From Massilia endophytica (lineage in GTDB: Bacteria; Pseudomonadota; Gammaproteobacteria; Burkholderiales; Burkholderiaceae_D), in contig NZ_CP088952.1 of NCBI RefSeq assembly GCF_021165955.1, forward strand, positions 3,224,001 through 3,288,000: 64,000 bases of DNA. Direction: 5' to 3'. Within the stretch, counting starts at the first letter, position 1, and each line of letters begins with the position of its first letter. Below the pieces are notes generated by a model that saw nothing but the letters and a program-made list of their open reading frames with translations, did not search any database and was not told the origin of the DNA. Below, piece by piece: positions 42,698-49,439 of this stretch. The translations under genes were made by a program, and so were the position numbers.

Positions 42698-43429
42698 GGT
42701 GTTGCTCTCCTCGGGAGTGGAAGTAATAGGTGCCGGCGGGACAGCAGCAGCGCGTGCTTCCGACAGCATTGGGAACGACGCGAAGCGCGCCTTGATGGAA
42801 CCGTGCAGGGTGGCGGCGGCCGCGAGAGGCAGCGCCGGGACGACGACGTCGATCAGCTTTTCCGCGAGCGCCTGCTCCGCGGTGTACCAGTGGTCGACGC
42901 CATCCGACAGCAGGGCGAGCGCCGCGGCCTTATCATTCGAGCGGACCGCGTAGCTGGTTGCCATGGCTTCGGCAAAGCTGTCCAGCTGGTCGGCATACTC
43001 GCGCAGCTGCACGGCATTGCCGCTGACCCAGTTTAGCCATGGGGCGTGGATCATCAACAGCGCATTCTCGGCCATCTCTATGCTGTCGCCCGCCATAGCG
43101 ATCAGGCTCGCCACGGACGCGGCGACGCTATCCACGATCGTGGTGACCGTCGCCTTGTGGCGACGGATGGCGTTGAAGATCGCGATACCGTCCGGGACCG
43201 AGCCGCCGAAGCTGTTGATGCGAATGGTGATGTGATCCACGTCCAGCGCATCGATCTCGCGCACGAAGTCCCTGGCGGCGACGGTATCCTCATACCAGCT
43301 CTCGCCGATGTCGCCGTAGATCAGGATCTCAGCGCTGCGCGCGCCGGTCGATGCCGCAGGCTTCGTCTGGGCGCGCACGGAGTACCATTTGGCAGGGTGT
43401 GCGCTGGGATTGGTTGCTGGTCCGGACAT
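41363..43429 (-). CDS. Fused ClpP-like prohead protease, scaffold and major capsid protein
   Basis: 688 residues. Residues about 30-210 are a ClpP-type serine protease: EILIYGDIGES, IRINSFGGSVPDGIAIFNAI, Ser105 in DSVAASVASLIAMAGD and His128 in LLMIHAPWLNW. An Ala/Pro linker with a second start follows. Residues about 245-360 look like a scaffold, and the capsid domain runs to the end (RQTIINDDLDAFTKIPRAMGRAA, VMSDGVALFHADHKNLL, QEGWNVDGTEFKVRLDAGV). Self-cleavage should release the mature capsid protein. Preceded by a dyad motif shared with the gpW leader. Confidence 0.9.
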   Translation of the reverse strand: MSGPATNPSAHPAKWYSVRAQTKPAASTGARSAEILIYGDIGESWYEDTVAARDFVREIDALDVDHITIRINSFGGSVPDGIAIFNAIRRHKATVTTIVDSVAASVASLIAMAGDSIEMAENALLMIHAPWLNWVSGNAVQLREYADQLDSFAEAMATSYAVRSNDKAAALALLSDGVDHWYTAEQALAEKLIDVVVPALPLAAAATLHGSIKARFASFPMLSEARAAAVPPAPITSTPEESNTMSAATPAAAAQPLNEEQIRAQALAADKARRTAIAQAFAKFTNVEGVQALQTACVDDLDCTVEKANKQLLAHLGAGTTPVAGSGPRIVTLEDERDKFRAGVTASIMARAGLAKDDTANNFRSYSLMDIARASAERAGIKALGMDKMALVAAAFTGTGSDFPILLTNIAEKAMMKGYEEADETFQKWTSTGVLTDFKIGKRIELGSFPSLDLIRDGGEYHNAQMGERGESVQLATYGKMFNLTRQTIINDDLDAFTKIPRAMGRAAIRTVGNLVYAVLTQNQVMSDGVALFHADHKNLLAGGGLSTAAVDAMRVAMATQKDGEAILNIRLANILVPIALEGAARVVRDSEYDVGAANKNNTVPNSVRGTFEVISDARLDAASPTIWYGAANKDMHDTVEVSYLDGVQSPTLERQEGWNVDGTEFKVRLDAGVKALSFRTMAKNPGA

Positions 43430-43471
43430 TCAAGGCTCCTTGTTCTGAGCCTGCAGTTTCCAATTTGCATC

Positions 43472-43497
43472 GTCCCATTTCTACGCAAAAGTGAGAC
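43472..43497. promoter_or_regulatory. Mor-site-like dyad upstream of the capsid gene
   Basis: GTCCC-N16-GAGAC, containing CGTCCCATTTCTACGCAAA (43471-43489), identical over 19 bases to the copy at 45375. It lies 43 bases before the protease-capsid start in the intergenic gap 43430-43552. Confidence 0.5.
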
Positions 43498-43552
43498 AGA
43501 ATTGATGAGCTGCCGAAATGCGGCGGGCCCGCTAATGCGGACCCGCTGCGCA

Positions 43553-45097
43553 CTACTCGTCTGCAGGCCCGGGAGGCGGATCAACCTCGCGCTCGGGCTG
43601 TGCCGCCTTGCTGTGGTTTTTGAAGTCGGAGGAGAAGACGAGGCCGCGCGAGCCGGCATCCTTGCGCCAGGTGTCGATCTGGTCCAGCTGGTCGCGCGGG
43701 TTGACGCCTCGCTTGCGCATGACCTCCACTTCGCTCGCGAAACCGCCCTGCACCAGCTGCAGCCACGCCATGGCCTCCTTCAGCGGGTCGATCCACGGCA
43801 TGGACTGGCCGATGAAAAGTGCATCGTCCATGCTGTCGGGATCGACGTCTGCGGGCATCGGCACCACGCCGGAAAGGTGCGCGGCCTGTACGAACGTGCT
43901 CCAGATCGGCTGCACGTACTGGCCGACGAACTCGTCGGTCAGTACGGCGTAGTTGATCCACTGCTCCACCAGCTCCTGGCGCTGCGCGGAATAGGTGCCG
44001 CTATAGTCGCGCGCGAGGCTGGAATAGCTAGCGCCCAAGCCGGCGGCGACGGCCCGCAGCTGGCCGCCGCGGAACGTCACCAGATTCGGATTTGGCCGGT
44101 TCGAATCGATCAGCCCGATTTCCTCACCTGCGACAAGGGTGTCGATGATCATGCCGGGTGCGAAGCTCATCTCCCTGGGCGCAGAGGCGGTACCGGCCAC
44201 ACCTTCCGTGACCTGAAAATCGTCAGGCGAGCCCTTCTTGATGTAGGCGGTCAGCGATGCCGCGACCTTCGCCGCAATGCGCTCCGACTCCTCGTAGTCC
44301 TTGATGTCTTCCAGTCGAGTGATCACGCTGGCGAACTCGGACACGCCGCGCATCTGCCCAATGCGGTCCACTGACTTCAGGTGCACTATGCGCTCGGCCG
44401 GCACGCGCTTCACCTCGAACTGCTTGCGCGCCCAGGTGTCGCTCCCAGGGAATTCCTTGTAAGCGTAATAAGCGGTCGGCCGACCCCAGGCATTGCGCTG
44501 GATGCCCTGCCAGATATTCGCCGCGGCGTCGTGGTACTCCATCGGGATGAAGTCAGGCTCGATCAACTCGACCGAGTACGGCACGCGCGTGCCGTGCACC
44601 AGGCCGGTGGCATTGCCGATCAGGTGCTGCGACAGGCATTCGCCATCACGCAGCCAGGTCTTTGCCACCAGGCGCTGCGTCTTGGCCCAGTGGTGCTGCT
44701 GCGTAACCTCGGGCGCCTTGGCCCAGTCGCGGTAGGCGTCGCGCAGGGCCTTGGCATATGCTTCGTGGATCTTGCCGTCCCTGCCGCGGGGCTGCGGCTC
44801 GATGCCGATCCCGGATGGGCCCACCACGTTGTTCACCAGCGTGCGGAGCGCGCCGCGCGCGATGTCGTGGTTCTGCTCCAGGTGGCGCGCCTGTTCGCGA
44901 AGCGCTACGGCGCCCTGCTGCACGTCCACGTCCGGCGCGCGGCCGGCCCGTAGGCCTTTGCGCAGGCGCGATGGCTTGGCCGCCTCATACTGGCCCAACA
45001 CGCGGCGCGCCGCCATGCGCCTCACGCCGGCCGCTGGCGAGAGAAACGCGATCAGCCGGTCCAGCCCATTCAGGCGGACTTTCTTCTGCGACTCCAT
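43553..45097 (-). CDS. Portal protein (lambda gpB family)
   Basis: 514 residues from ATG at 45097, overlapping the gpW stop by one base. Lambda-type portal features: AREQARHLEQNHDIARGALRT-like start, NNVVGPSGIGIEPQPRG, YRDWAKAPEVTQQHHWAKTQ, RVPYSVELIEPDFIP, GRPTAYYAYKEFPG, HLKSVDRIGQMRGVSEFA and DYSGTYSAQRQELVEQW. It forms the dodecameric vertex for DNA entry and exit. Confidence 0.93.
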   Translation of the reverse strand: MESQKKVRLNGLDRLIAFLSPAAGVRRMAARRVLGQYEAAKPSRLRKGLRAGRAPDVDVQQGAVALREQARHLEQNHDIARGALRTLVNNVVGPSGIGIEPQPRGRDGKIHEAYAKALRDAYRDWAKAPEVTQQHHWAKTQRLVAKTWLRDGECLSQHLIGNATGLVHGTRVPYSVELIEPDFIPMEYHDAAANIWQGIQRNAWGRPTAYYAYKEFPGSDTWARKQFEVKRVPAERIVHLKSVDRIGQMRGVSEFASVITRLEDIKDYEESERIAAKVAASLTAYIKKGSPDDFQVTEGVAGTASAPREMSFAPGMIIDTLVAGEEIGLIDSNRPNPNLVTFRGGQLRAVAAGLGASYSSLARDYSGTYSAQRQELVEQWINYAVLTDEFVGQYVQPIWSTFVQAAHLSGVVPMPADVDPDSMDDALFIGQSMPWIDPLKEAMAWLQLVQGGFASEVEVMRKRGVNPRDQLDQIDTWRKDAGSRGLVFSSDFKNHSKAAQPEREVDPPPGPADE

Positions 45098-45327
45098 CAG
45101 CGCCCCGCGAAGCTGGCCACCGAATACCCGGCGCCGCCGAATGTCGGGCGCCCAGCTGCCCGCGCGCGCTCCGCCGCGACCTTGGCTTCCCATTCCTTGC
45201 GGCCTGCGCGCACGCTGTCCAGGTCCTCCATCCGCAGTTTGCGGTTTTCGAACTGGACCTCCTTGCCTTCGAGGATCGCCAGCTCGGCCTGCATGTACTT
45301 GGCCAGCATATCGGTTGCGACGGACAT
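45097..45327 (-). CDS. gpW-type head completion protein
   Basis: 76 residues from ATG at 45327 with AAAGGAG seven bases upstream. Sequence MSVATDMLAKYMQAELAILEG, EVQFENRKLRMEDLDSVRAGR and EWEAKVAAER is the gpW pattern: a small alpha/beta protein that joins the portal. Position just before portal is standard. Confidence 0.85.
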   Translation of the reverse strand: MSVATDMLAKYMQAELAILEGKEVQFENRKLRMEDLDSVRAGRKEWEAKVAAERARAAGRPTFGGAGYSVASFAGR

Positions 45328-45375
45328 TTCGAACTCCTTTTTCGTTGCGAATAGGGGCACCCTATCAGCGCCCAC

Positions 45376-45401
45376 GTCCCATTTCTACGCAAAGCCGGGA
45401 C
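45376..45401. promoter_or_regulatory. Mor-site-like dyad upstream of gpW
   Basis: GTCCC-N16-GGGAC, containing the same 19 bases (45375-45393) as the site at 43471. It lies in the 78-base gap between the Mor-like gene (ends 45406) and gpW (starts 45327), where no other signal is needed. Spacing N16 is the same in both copies. Confidence 0.55.
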
Positions 45402-45405
45402 AGTC

Positions 45406-45684
45406 TCAGCTGCCCTTGAGGAGCCGGTAGAACTGGCTCCTGCTGCAGCCCAGCTCCGCCTGCAGCTCCTCCCTGTTGCGCCCGTTAAACCGGGCCCGGA
45501 TAATCTCCGCGCGGGCATCGGCGTCGGTGCCGGTCTTCTTCACGTACACAGCCTGCCCGCCCCAAGCGCGGCGGAACTTCGCTTCCAGCTCGCGCTCGGT
45601 CTTCGGGTCGAGCGCGGCATCCCCAAGCGTGGCACGCATCTCGGCCAGGATCGCTCCCACGATGTCTAGTTGTTGTTCATGCAT
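45406..45684 (-). CDS. Mor/C-family transcription activator-like protein
   Basis: 92 residues. The C-terminal half, ARAEIIRARFNGRNREELQAELGCSRSQFYRLLKG (in part), has the Mor-family I-x-x-x-F-x-G-x-N layout and a helix-turn-helix (EELQAELGCSRSQFYRLL). The N-terminal half is a helical dimerisation segment. Mor and C activate Mu middle and late promoters. Its place inside the head-gene operon, next to two dyad repeats, suggests it activates head gene transcription (inference). The start overlaps the terminase stop by one base. Confidence 0.8.
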   Translation of the reverse strand: MHEQQLDIVGAILAEMRATLGDAALDPKTERELEAKFRRAWGGQAVYVKKTGTDADARAEIIRARFNGRNREELQAELGCSRSQFYRLLKGS

Positions 45685-47756
45685 TATCTGAATCCCCTAC
45701 TTGCCCAGCCGTCCGAAGCGAAGGGACTTGGCGCCACCGCACGACCCGACACAGGCGCCGGCGTTGCGGGCGGCGGCGTAACCTTCACCTCGCGCGCAGT
45801 TGCTGGATCACCGGCCGGCGCCGGCGCCGCGAACAGGTCCACTATCGACGGCGCCACCTTCTCTTCCAGCTCGTCCCAAAAGCGGGCGCTCTTCTTCGGC
45901 AGGTCGAGGTGAGTCTCCAGCCAGACGCCATAAACTGTGCAGTCCCACGCTTCAACGCGCTTGCGCAGCGGCGTCCAGCGCGATTCCTTTCCGCCGGCGG
46001 AAGCGCGCTCAACTCGTGCCTCACCGGCCATTTGCTTGTAGAACTCATCGCTTGCGTCCTTCGAAAAGTGGGTGTAGCCAGGCCCGGTCTTGGTGATCTG
46101 CAGGCGGCCGTATATAAGATCTTTGGCCAGGTTGGTTCCGACGTGCCAAAGCAGGAGGCCTTTCTTGACCTTTTTGCCGCGCCAGTCGATGTCCACCTTG
46201 CCGACCCCGTTCTTGATGTGCTTCTCGACGCCCGGGCTGCCGCGCACCGCATAAATCTTGTGCCCGAGCCGTGCCTGTGCCGCCACGAAGCTGTACACCG
46301 CATGCGTGTGGTGGCCCTGTGTATCGATCGCCGCCGCGTGGATCTTCATCGGCGCGCCACCCGCGTGCACGAGAGTCGCCTCCCACAGGTATTCAGCGAG
46401 GTCGCTCCACACCTGATCCTCTGACGGGTTGCCATAGAAAATGCGATAGTCCACGTACCACACCTCCATGCCGCGGCCTATCGCGCGCACCAGCACCTCG
46501 ATCCGGTTGTCCTGGGTATCGCAGCTGGCGAGCAGCAACAGGCCGCCCAGCGGCACCGTGCCGTAGGCGTATGGCTCGGCGCGCTCCTTCAGCTGGTCGG
46601 CATCGGTCTTCTCCATTTCGACTTCCCATGGCAGCCCGAGGGTGGTGTTGGTGAAGGCCTTCAGCTTCGTGATGTCGCCGGCCTGCGCTTTGGCGTAGGC
46701 GGACAGGAACTCGTCCACCAGGTTGGACCACGTCGCGGCCGGGCTGTAGGCCGTCCAGACGTGAAACGCGATGTGCTCCATCGGCGCGATCTCATGGCCC
46801 AGGGCATTACGGAACACGCCGTCGGCGTCGATGGTCACGCTGCCGTCGACGTTCTGCCAACGCCCCTGCGGCGCCAGCGCCAAGTACTCCGCTTGCGTGA
46901 TGAGCGTGCCGCAGCCAGGATGCGGGCAGAGGTGCCGCACAGAGTCGGGATCGCCGGGCAGCCAGCGCATGCCGGTCGCGTCGTCTTTTTTGCCCCAGAC
47001 GAGCGGATGGAAATTGCCGCAGCCGGGGCATGGAATGGCGTATTTGAAGCGCTCGTCCGCGGCCTCGTACCGGTCCTGGATCAGCGAGAAGCCCGCGAGC
47101 TTCGGCGTCGATCCCGTAACCATTTTGGGGAACGTCGCACCTTCCACGCGTTTGGCGGCCAGGATGTCGGGCGCGCCCTCCTTGTCGATGTCGCGCAGGA
47201 AGGCATCTAGCTCGTCAAGGAAGGCCACATCCACTGAAATCCTGCGGTAAGCACGCGCCGCGGTACCGCCGCGCGTGTGCAGCAGGCAGCCCAGGAACTT
47301 CTTCTGGGCCAGCGTGTTGTCCTTGTGGCGCGCGAGGTGCGCCGGCATCGCCCGCGCCATCACGCCGACGTCGCGCAGCATCGGGTCCAGCTCGGTCTTT
47401 ACGAACTCGTCGTTGTCACCGTCGGTCGGCTGCCACAGCGCCTGGTTGCGGCGCTTGTGCTCAGCGAAGTAGCCGATGGCGGCGAGCAGGATCTTGGTGT
47501 AGCCGACCCGGGCCGACTTCATGAAGTCGATGAAGCGGATATCGTCGTTGCTGATGCAGGCCATGATCGCGCGCTGGAAGGGCCACGGCGTCCACGCGCC
47601 TTCCACGTACGAGGATTCCTTCGATAGGTAGAAGTGCTGCCGGGCCCACTGCTCGAGACTGAGTGGTTCCGGCACGCCGAACGCGCCGAGGCCGCGCTGC
47701 ACGGTGGCGCCGAATTCGGGCGACTCCCAGCCCAGCACCTCGTACATATCGCTCAC
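45684..47756 (-). CDS. Terminase large subunit (GpA family)
   Basis: 690 residues. Features of lambda gpA-type terminases: PLSLEQWARQHFYLS, WTPWPFQRAIMACISN, the deviant Walker A region KSARVGYTKILLAAIGYFAE, QPTDGDNDEFVKTELDPML, VDVAFLDELDAFLRDI (Walker B), GSTPKLAGFSLIQ, and a zinc-binding pair (CPGCGNFHPLVWG, CPHPGCG). The C-terminal nuclease region includes VDYRIFYGNP, AAIDTQGHHTHAVYSF and WDCTVYGVWLETHLDLPKK. It cuts and packages concatemers, probably at cos. Coupled to the small subunit by ATGA. Confidence 0.94.
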   Translation of the reverse strand: MSDMYEVLGWESPEFGATVQRGLGAFGVPEPLSLEQWARQHFYLSKESSYVEGAWTPWPFQRAIMACISNDDIRFIDFMKSARVGYTKILLAAIGYFAEHKRRNQALWQPTDGDNDEFVKTELDPMLRDVGVMARAMPAHLARHKDNTLAQKKFLGCLLHTRGGTAARAYRRISVDVAFLDELDAFLRDIDKEGAPDILAAKRVEGATFPKMVTGSTPKLAGFSLIQDRYEAADERFKYAIPCPGCGNFHPLVWGKKDDATGMRWLPGDPDSVRHLCPHPGCGTLITQAEYLALAPQGRWQNVDGSVTIDADGVFRNALGHEIAPMEHIAFHVWTAYSPAATWSNLVDEFLSAYAKAQAGDITKLKAFTNTTLGLPWEVEMEKTDADQLKERAEPYAYGTVPLGGLLLLASCDTQDNRIEVLVRAIGRGMEVWYVDYRIFYGNPSEDQVWSDLAEYLWEATLVHAGGAPMKIHAAAIDTQGHHTHAVYSFVAAQARLGHKIYAVRGSPGVEKHIKNGVGKVDIDWRGKKVKKGLLLWHVGTNLAKDLIYGRLQITKTGPGYTHFSKDASDEFYKQMAGEARVERASAGGKESRWTPLRKRVEAWDCTVYGVWLETHLDLPKKSARFWDELEEKVAPSIVDLFAAPAPAGDPATAREVKVTPPPATPAPVSGRAVAPSPFASDGWASRGFR

Positions 47757-48292
47757 TGGCCACCCTCCTCGTCTTCCATGTCACCCGCAGCAGACTCATC
47801 GCCCGACGCGCCAGCGGGATCGTCGCGCAAATCGGCGAGCGACATGCCGGCAACGACGTTGCGGGCGCGCGCGATCTCGTGCGCGATGGCCTTGACCTCC
47901 TCGGCCGGAAGGCTCGGCACGCGGCGGCGGACGGCGCCGGGGATCGCGTCGAAGATTGCGGCAACGCGCGCGCCGGATTTCGCGAGCACCTCTTCGATCA
48001 GCGTGACCGGCGCCAGCACCTTTAGGCGCTCGGCGTTCTGCAGGGCCACGCGGATGCGCTGCTCGCGCGCCAGGCCTGCGCGCTCCTGCGCCAGGTCGAG
48101 GTCCCCATTGGCCGCGCGGCCAGCGGCCTGCTCGCGCAGATGCGAGCAGTACGCGTGGAGCATCTGCAGGCCCGGCATGCTGGGGTCCAGCACCTCGCGG
48201 GCGATCAGGTTGCCGACCGCCTGCTGGCTGATGCCGACCAGCGCGCCGAATGCGGCTTGGGTCATGGGCTGGTTCAGGTCAGGCTGCGACAA
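47753..48292 (-). CDS. Terminase small subunit (Nu1-like)
   Basis: 179 residues. N-terminal winged-helix-like DNA-binding part (MTQAAFGALVGISQQAVGNLIAREVL), then a helical region GDLDLAQERAGLAREQRIRVALQNAERLKVL (in part) and LIEEVLAKSGARVAAIFDAIPGAVRRRVPSL. The tail is acidic and low-complexity. Matches Nu1-type packaging proteins in fold order and in position before GpA. Confidence 0.85.
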   Translation of the reverse strand: MSQPDLNQPMTQAAFGALVGISQQAVGNLIAREVLDPSMPGLQMLHAYCSHLREQAAGRAANGDLDLAQERAGLAREQRIRVALQNAERLKVLAPVTLIEEVLAKSGARVAAIFDAIPGAVRRRVPSLPAEEVKAIAHEIARARNVVAGMSLADLRDDPAGASGDESAAGDMEDEEGGQ

Positions 48293-48415
48293 TACAACCC
48301 CCTGGGGATGGTGCTGTGACTAGCGCGGAGACAGGGTTCGAATTACCCCTGCCACCCGAGGCAGCGGAGTACCTTGGAAACCGTTTCGTCGCAGCAACAA
48401 ATGGGTGGAAGGGGT
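48293..48415. other. Intergenic gap before the terminase genes (possible cos region)
   Basis: 123 bases without a gene. Lambda-like phages carry cos next to the small terminase gene, so this is the best candidate place; I see no cohesive-end sequence that can be confirmed. It contains CAACCCCCTGGGG and a stretch that mimics a tRNA T-loop (GGTTCGAATTAC) without a matching acceptor stem. Confidence 0.3.
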
Positions 48416-49171
48416 TCATCGTGCGGTCTCCTGCGCCTCGATCCAGGCTTTCGCGAACTGCCCCGCGAACTCGCGTTCGACCGTCAGCTGTGCGACGTAT
48501 TCGAAGTCGAAGCGCTCCTGGTAGACGGCGCTGCGCACGAAGATCACCACCGGCCTGACTGCCGTGCCACGTGCGAACTGCACACGCTGCCAGATGCCTC
48601 GCGGCAGGCGGTCGCCCGGGCTGCCTGCGAAGTACACGTAGCCCTGCTGCCGCTTTGTGCCGCGGGCCAGCGCCTCGCGGCGCGCCGCCGTGGTATTCGC
48701 CCGGTAGCCCATCTCTGGGAAAGCCTGGAAGTAGGACAGGATCTGGACGATCTGCCCGCGGCTCATGTTGCCGTAGGCATCCAGGCGGGCGCCGCTGCCG
48801 GGCACGGCCCGGAAGCCAGCGGGCATGGCACCCACCGCCTGGAGCGCGCGTTCGAAGCGCTTCTGGCCTCGCAGGCCACCCCTCACCTGAGGCGCCAGGA
48901 ACTTGGAAGCAGGCGTCGCTTTTGTCGCGTCGTCCTTCAGCTTCACTTCGGCGGACAACCGTTGTGCGGTGGCGCCACGGACCGCGACGCCAGACAGCGT
49001 GTAGGGTGTGGGATTACGGAAGACGTCGCGCATCTCGCGCTGCTCGGCTTGCGCTGCCAGATGGGCAGTTCGGGTCAGCGCGACGCGAGTAGCGAACGCC
49101 TGCTGTTTTGGCAGCGTCTGCGTGGTGTGGCGCGTTATCGACGCTATCGCTTCTCGAACATCGACTTTCAT
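48416..49171 (-). CDS. Conserved phage protein, probably virion-associated
   Basis: 251 residues from ATG at 49171 (AAGGA seven bases upstream); a start five codons earlier is possible. N-terminal helical part VDVREAIASITRHTTQTLPKQ and FATRVALTRTAHLAAQAEQREMRD is followed by FRNPTPYTLSGVAVRGAT and a beta-rich basic body. The order recalls gpZ-type tail completion proteins, but similarity is too weak to name it. It lies between primase and terminase. Confidence 0.65.
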   Translation of the reverse strand: MKVDVREAIASITRHTTQTLPKQQAFATRVALTRTAHLAAQAEQREMRDVFRNPTPYTLSGVAVRGATAQRLSAEVKLKDDATKATPASKFLAPQVRGGLRGQKRFERALQAVGAMPAGFRAVPGSGARLDAYGNMSRGQIVQILSYFQAFPEMGYRANTTAARREALARGTKRQQGYVYFAGSPGDRLPRGIWQRVQFARGTAVRPVVIFVRSAVYQERFDFEYVAQLTVEREFAGQFAKAWIEAQETAR

Positions 49172-49261
49172 TTCCCATTCCTTCATCATCTTTGTTGCAG
49201 CCTTAGCAGCCTTACGTTCGAAGCCTGCACAGTGCAAAGCGGCTCCAACTCTACTTCTGGG

Positions 49262-49413
49262 CAGGGTATGCAGGGTTTCAGGGTTGTTTACAACGTGGTG
49301 AGCAACAAATTTCACGTGCCAACCCAACTTTCCTCGCATACGTGCGGCGAACCCTGCAAACCCTGACACCCTGCTCAGATCGAGCATTCATGCGGCTTTG
49401 CGCTATGCAGGGT
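49262..49413. repeat. CAGGGT iterons downstream of the primase (candidate origin or regulatory site)
   Basis: In the 268-base gap 49172-49439, CAGGGT occurs on the + strand at 49262, 49271, 49279 and 49408, and as ACCCTG at 49351, 49360 and 49368. The two triplets have 8- and 9-base steps and face each other, forming an imperfect inverted array. Iterons beside a replication primase suggest an origin; a late-promoter control region is also possible. Confidence 0.55.
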
Positions 49414-49439
49414 TCGTTACCAACCGTGCATAGGCTGCG

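Noticed and set aside
42697..43429. Protease as a separate gene with its own stop
   Set aside because: The frame is continuous through the capsid domain with no stop; only a nested start is supported.
48320..48360. tRNA-like T-loop (GGTTCGAATTAC)
   Set aside because: No acceptor stem, anticodon arm or D-arm can be paired in the flanking bases; T-stem pairing is imperfect.
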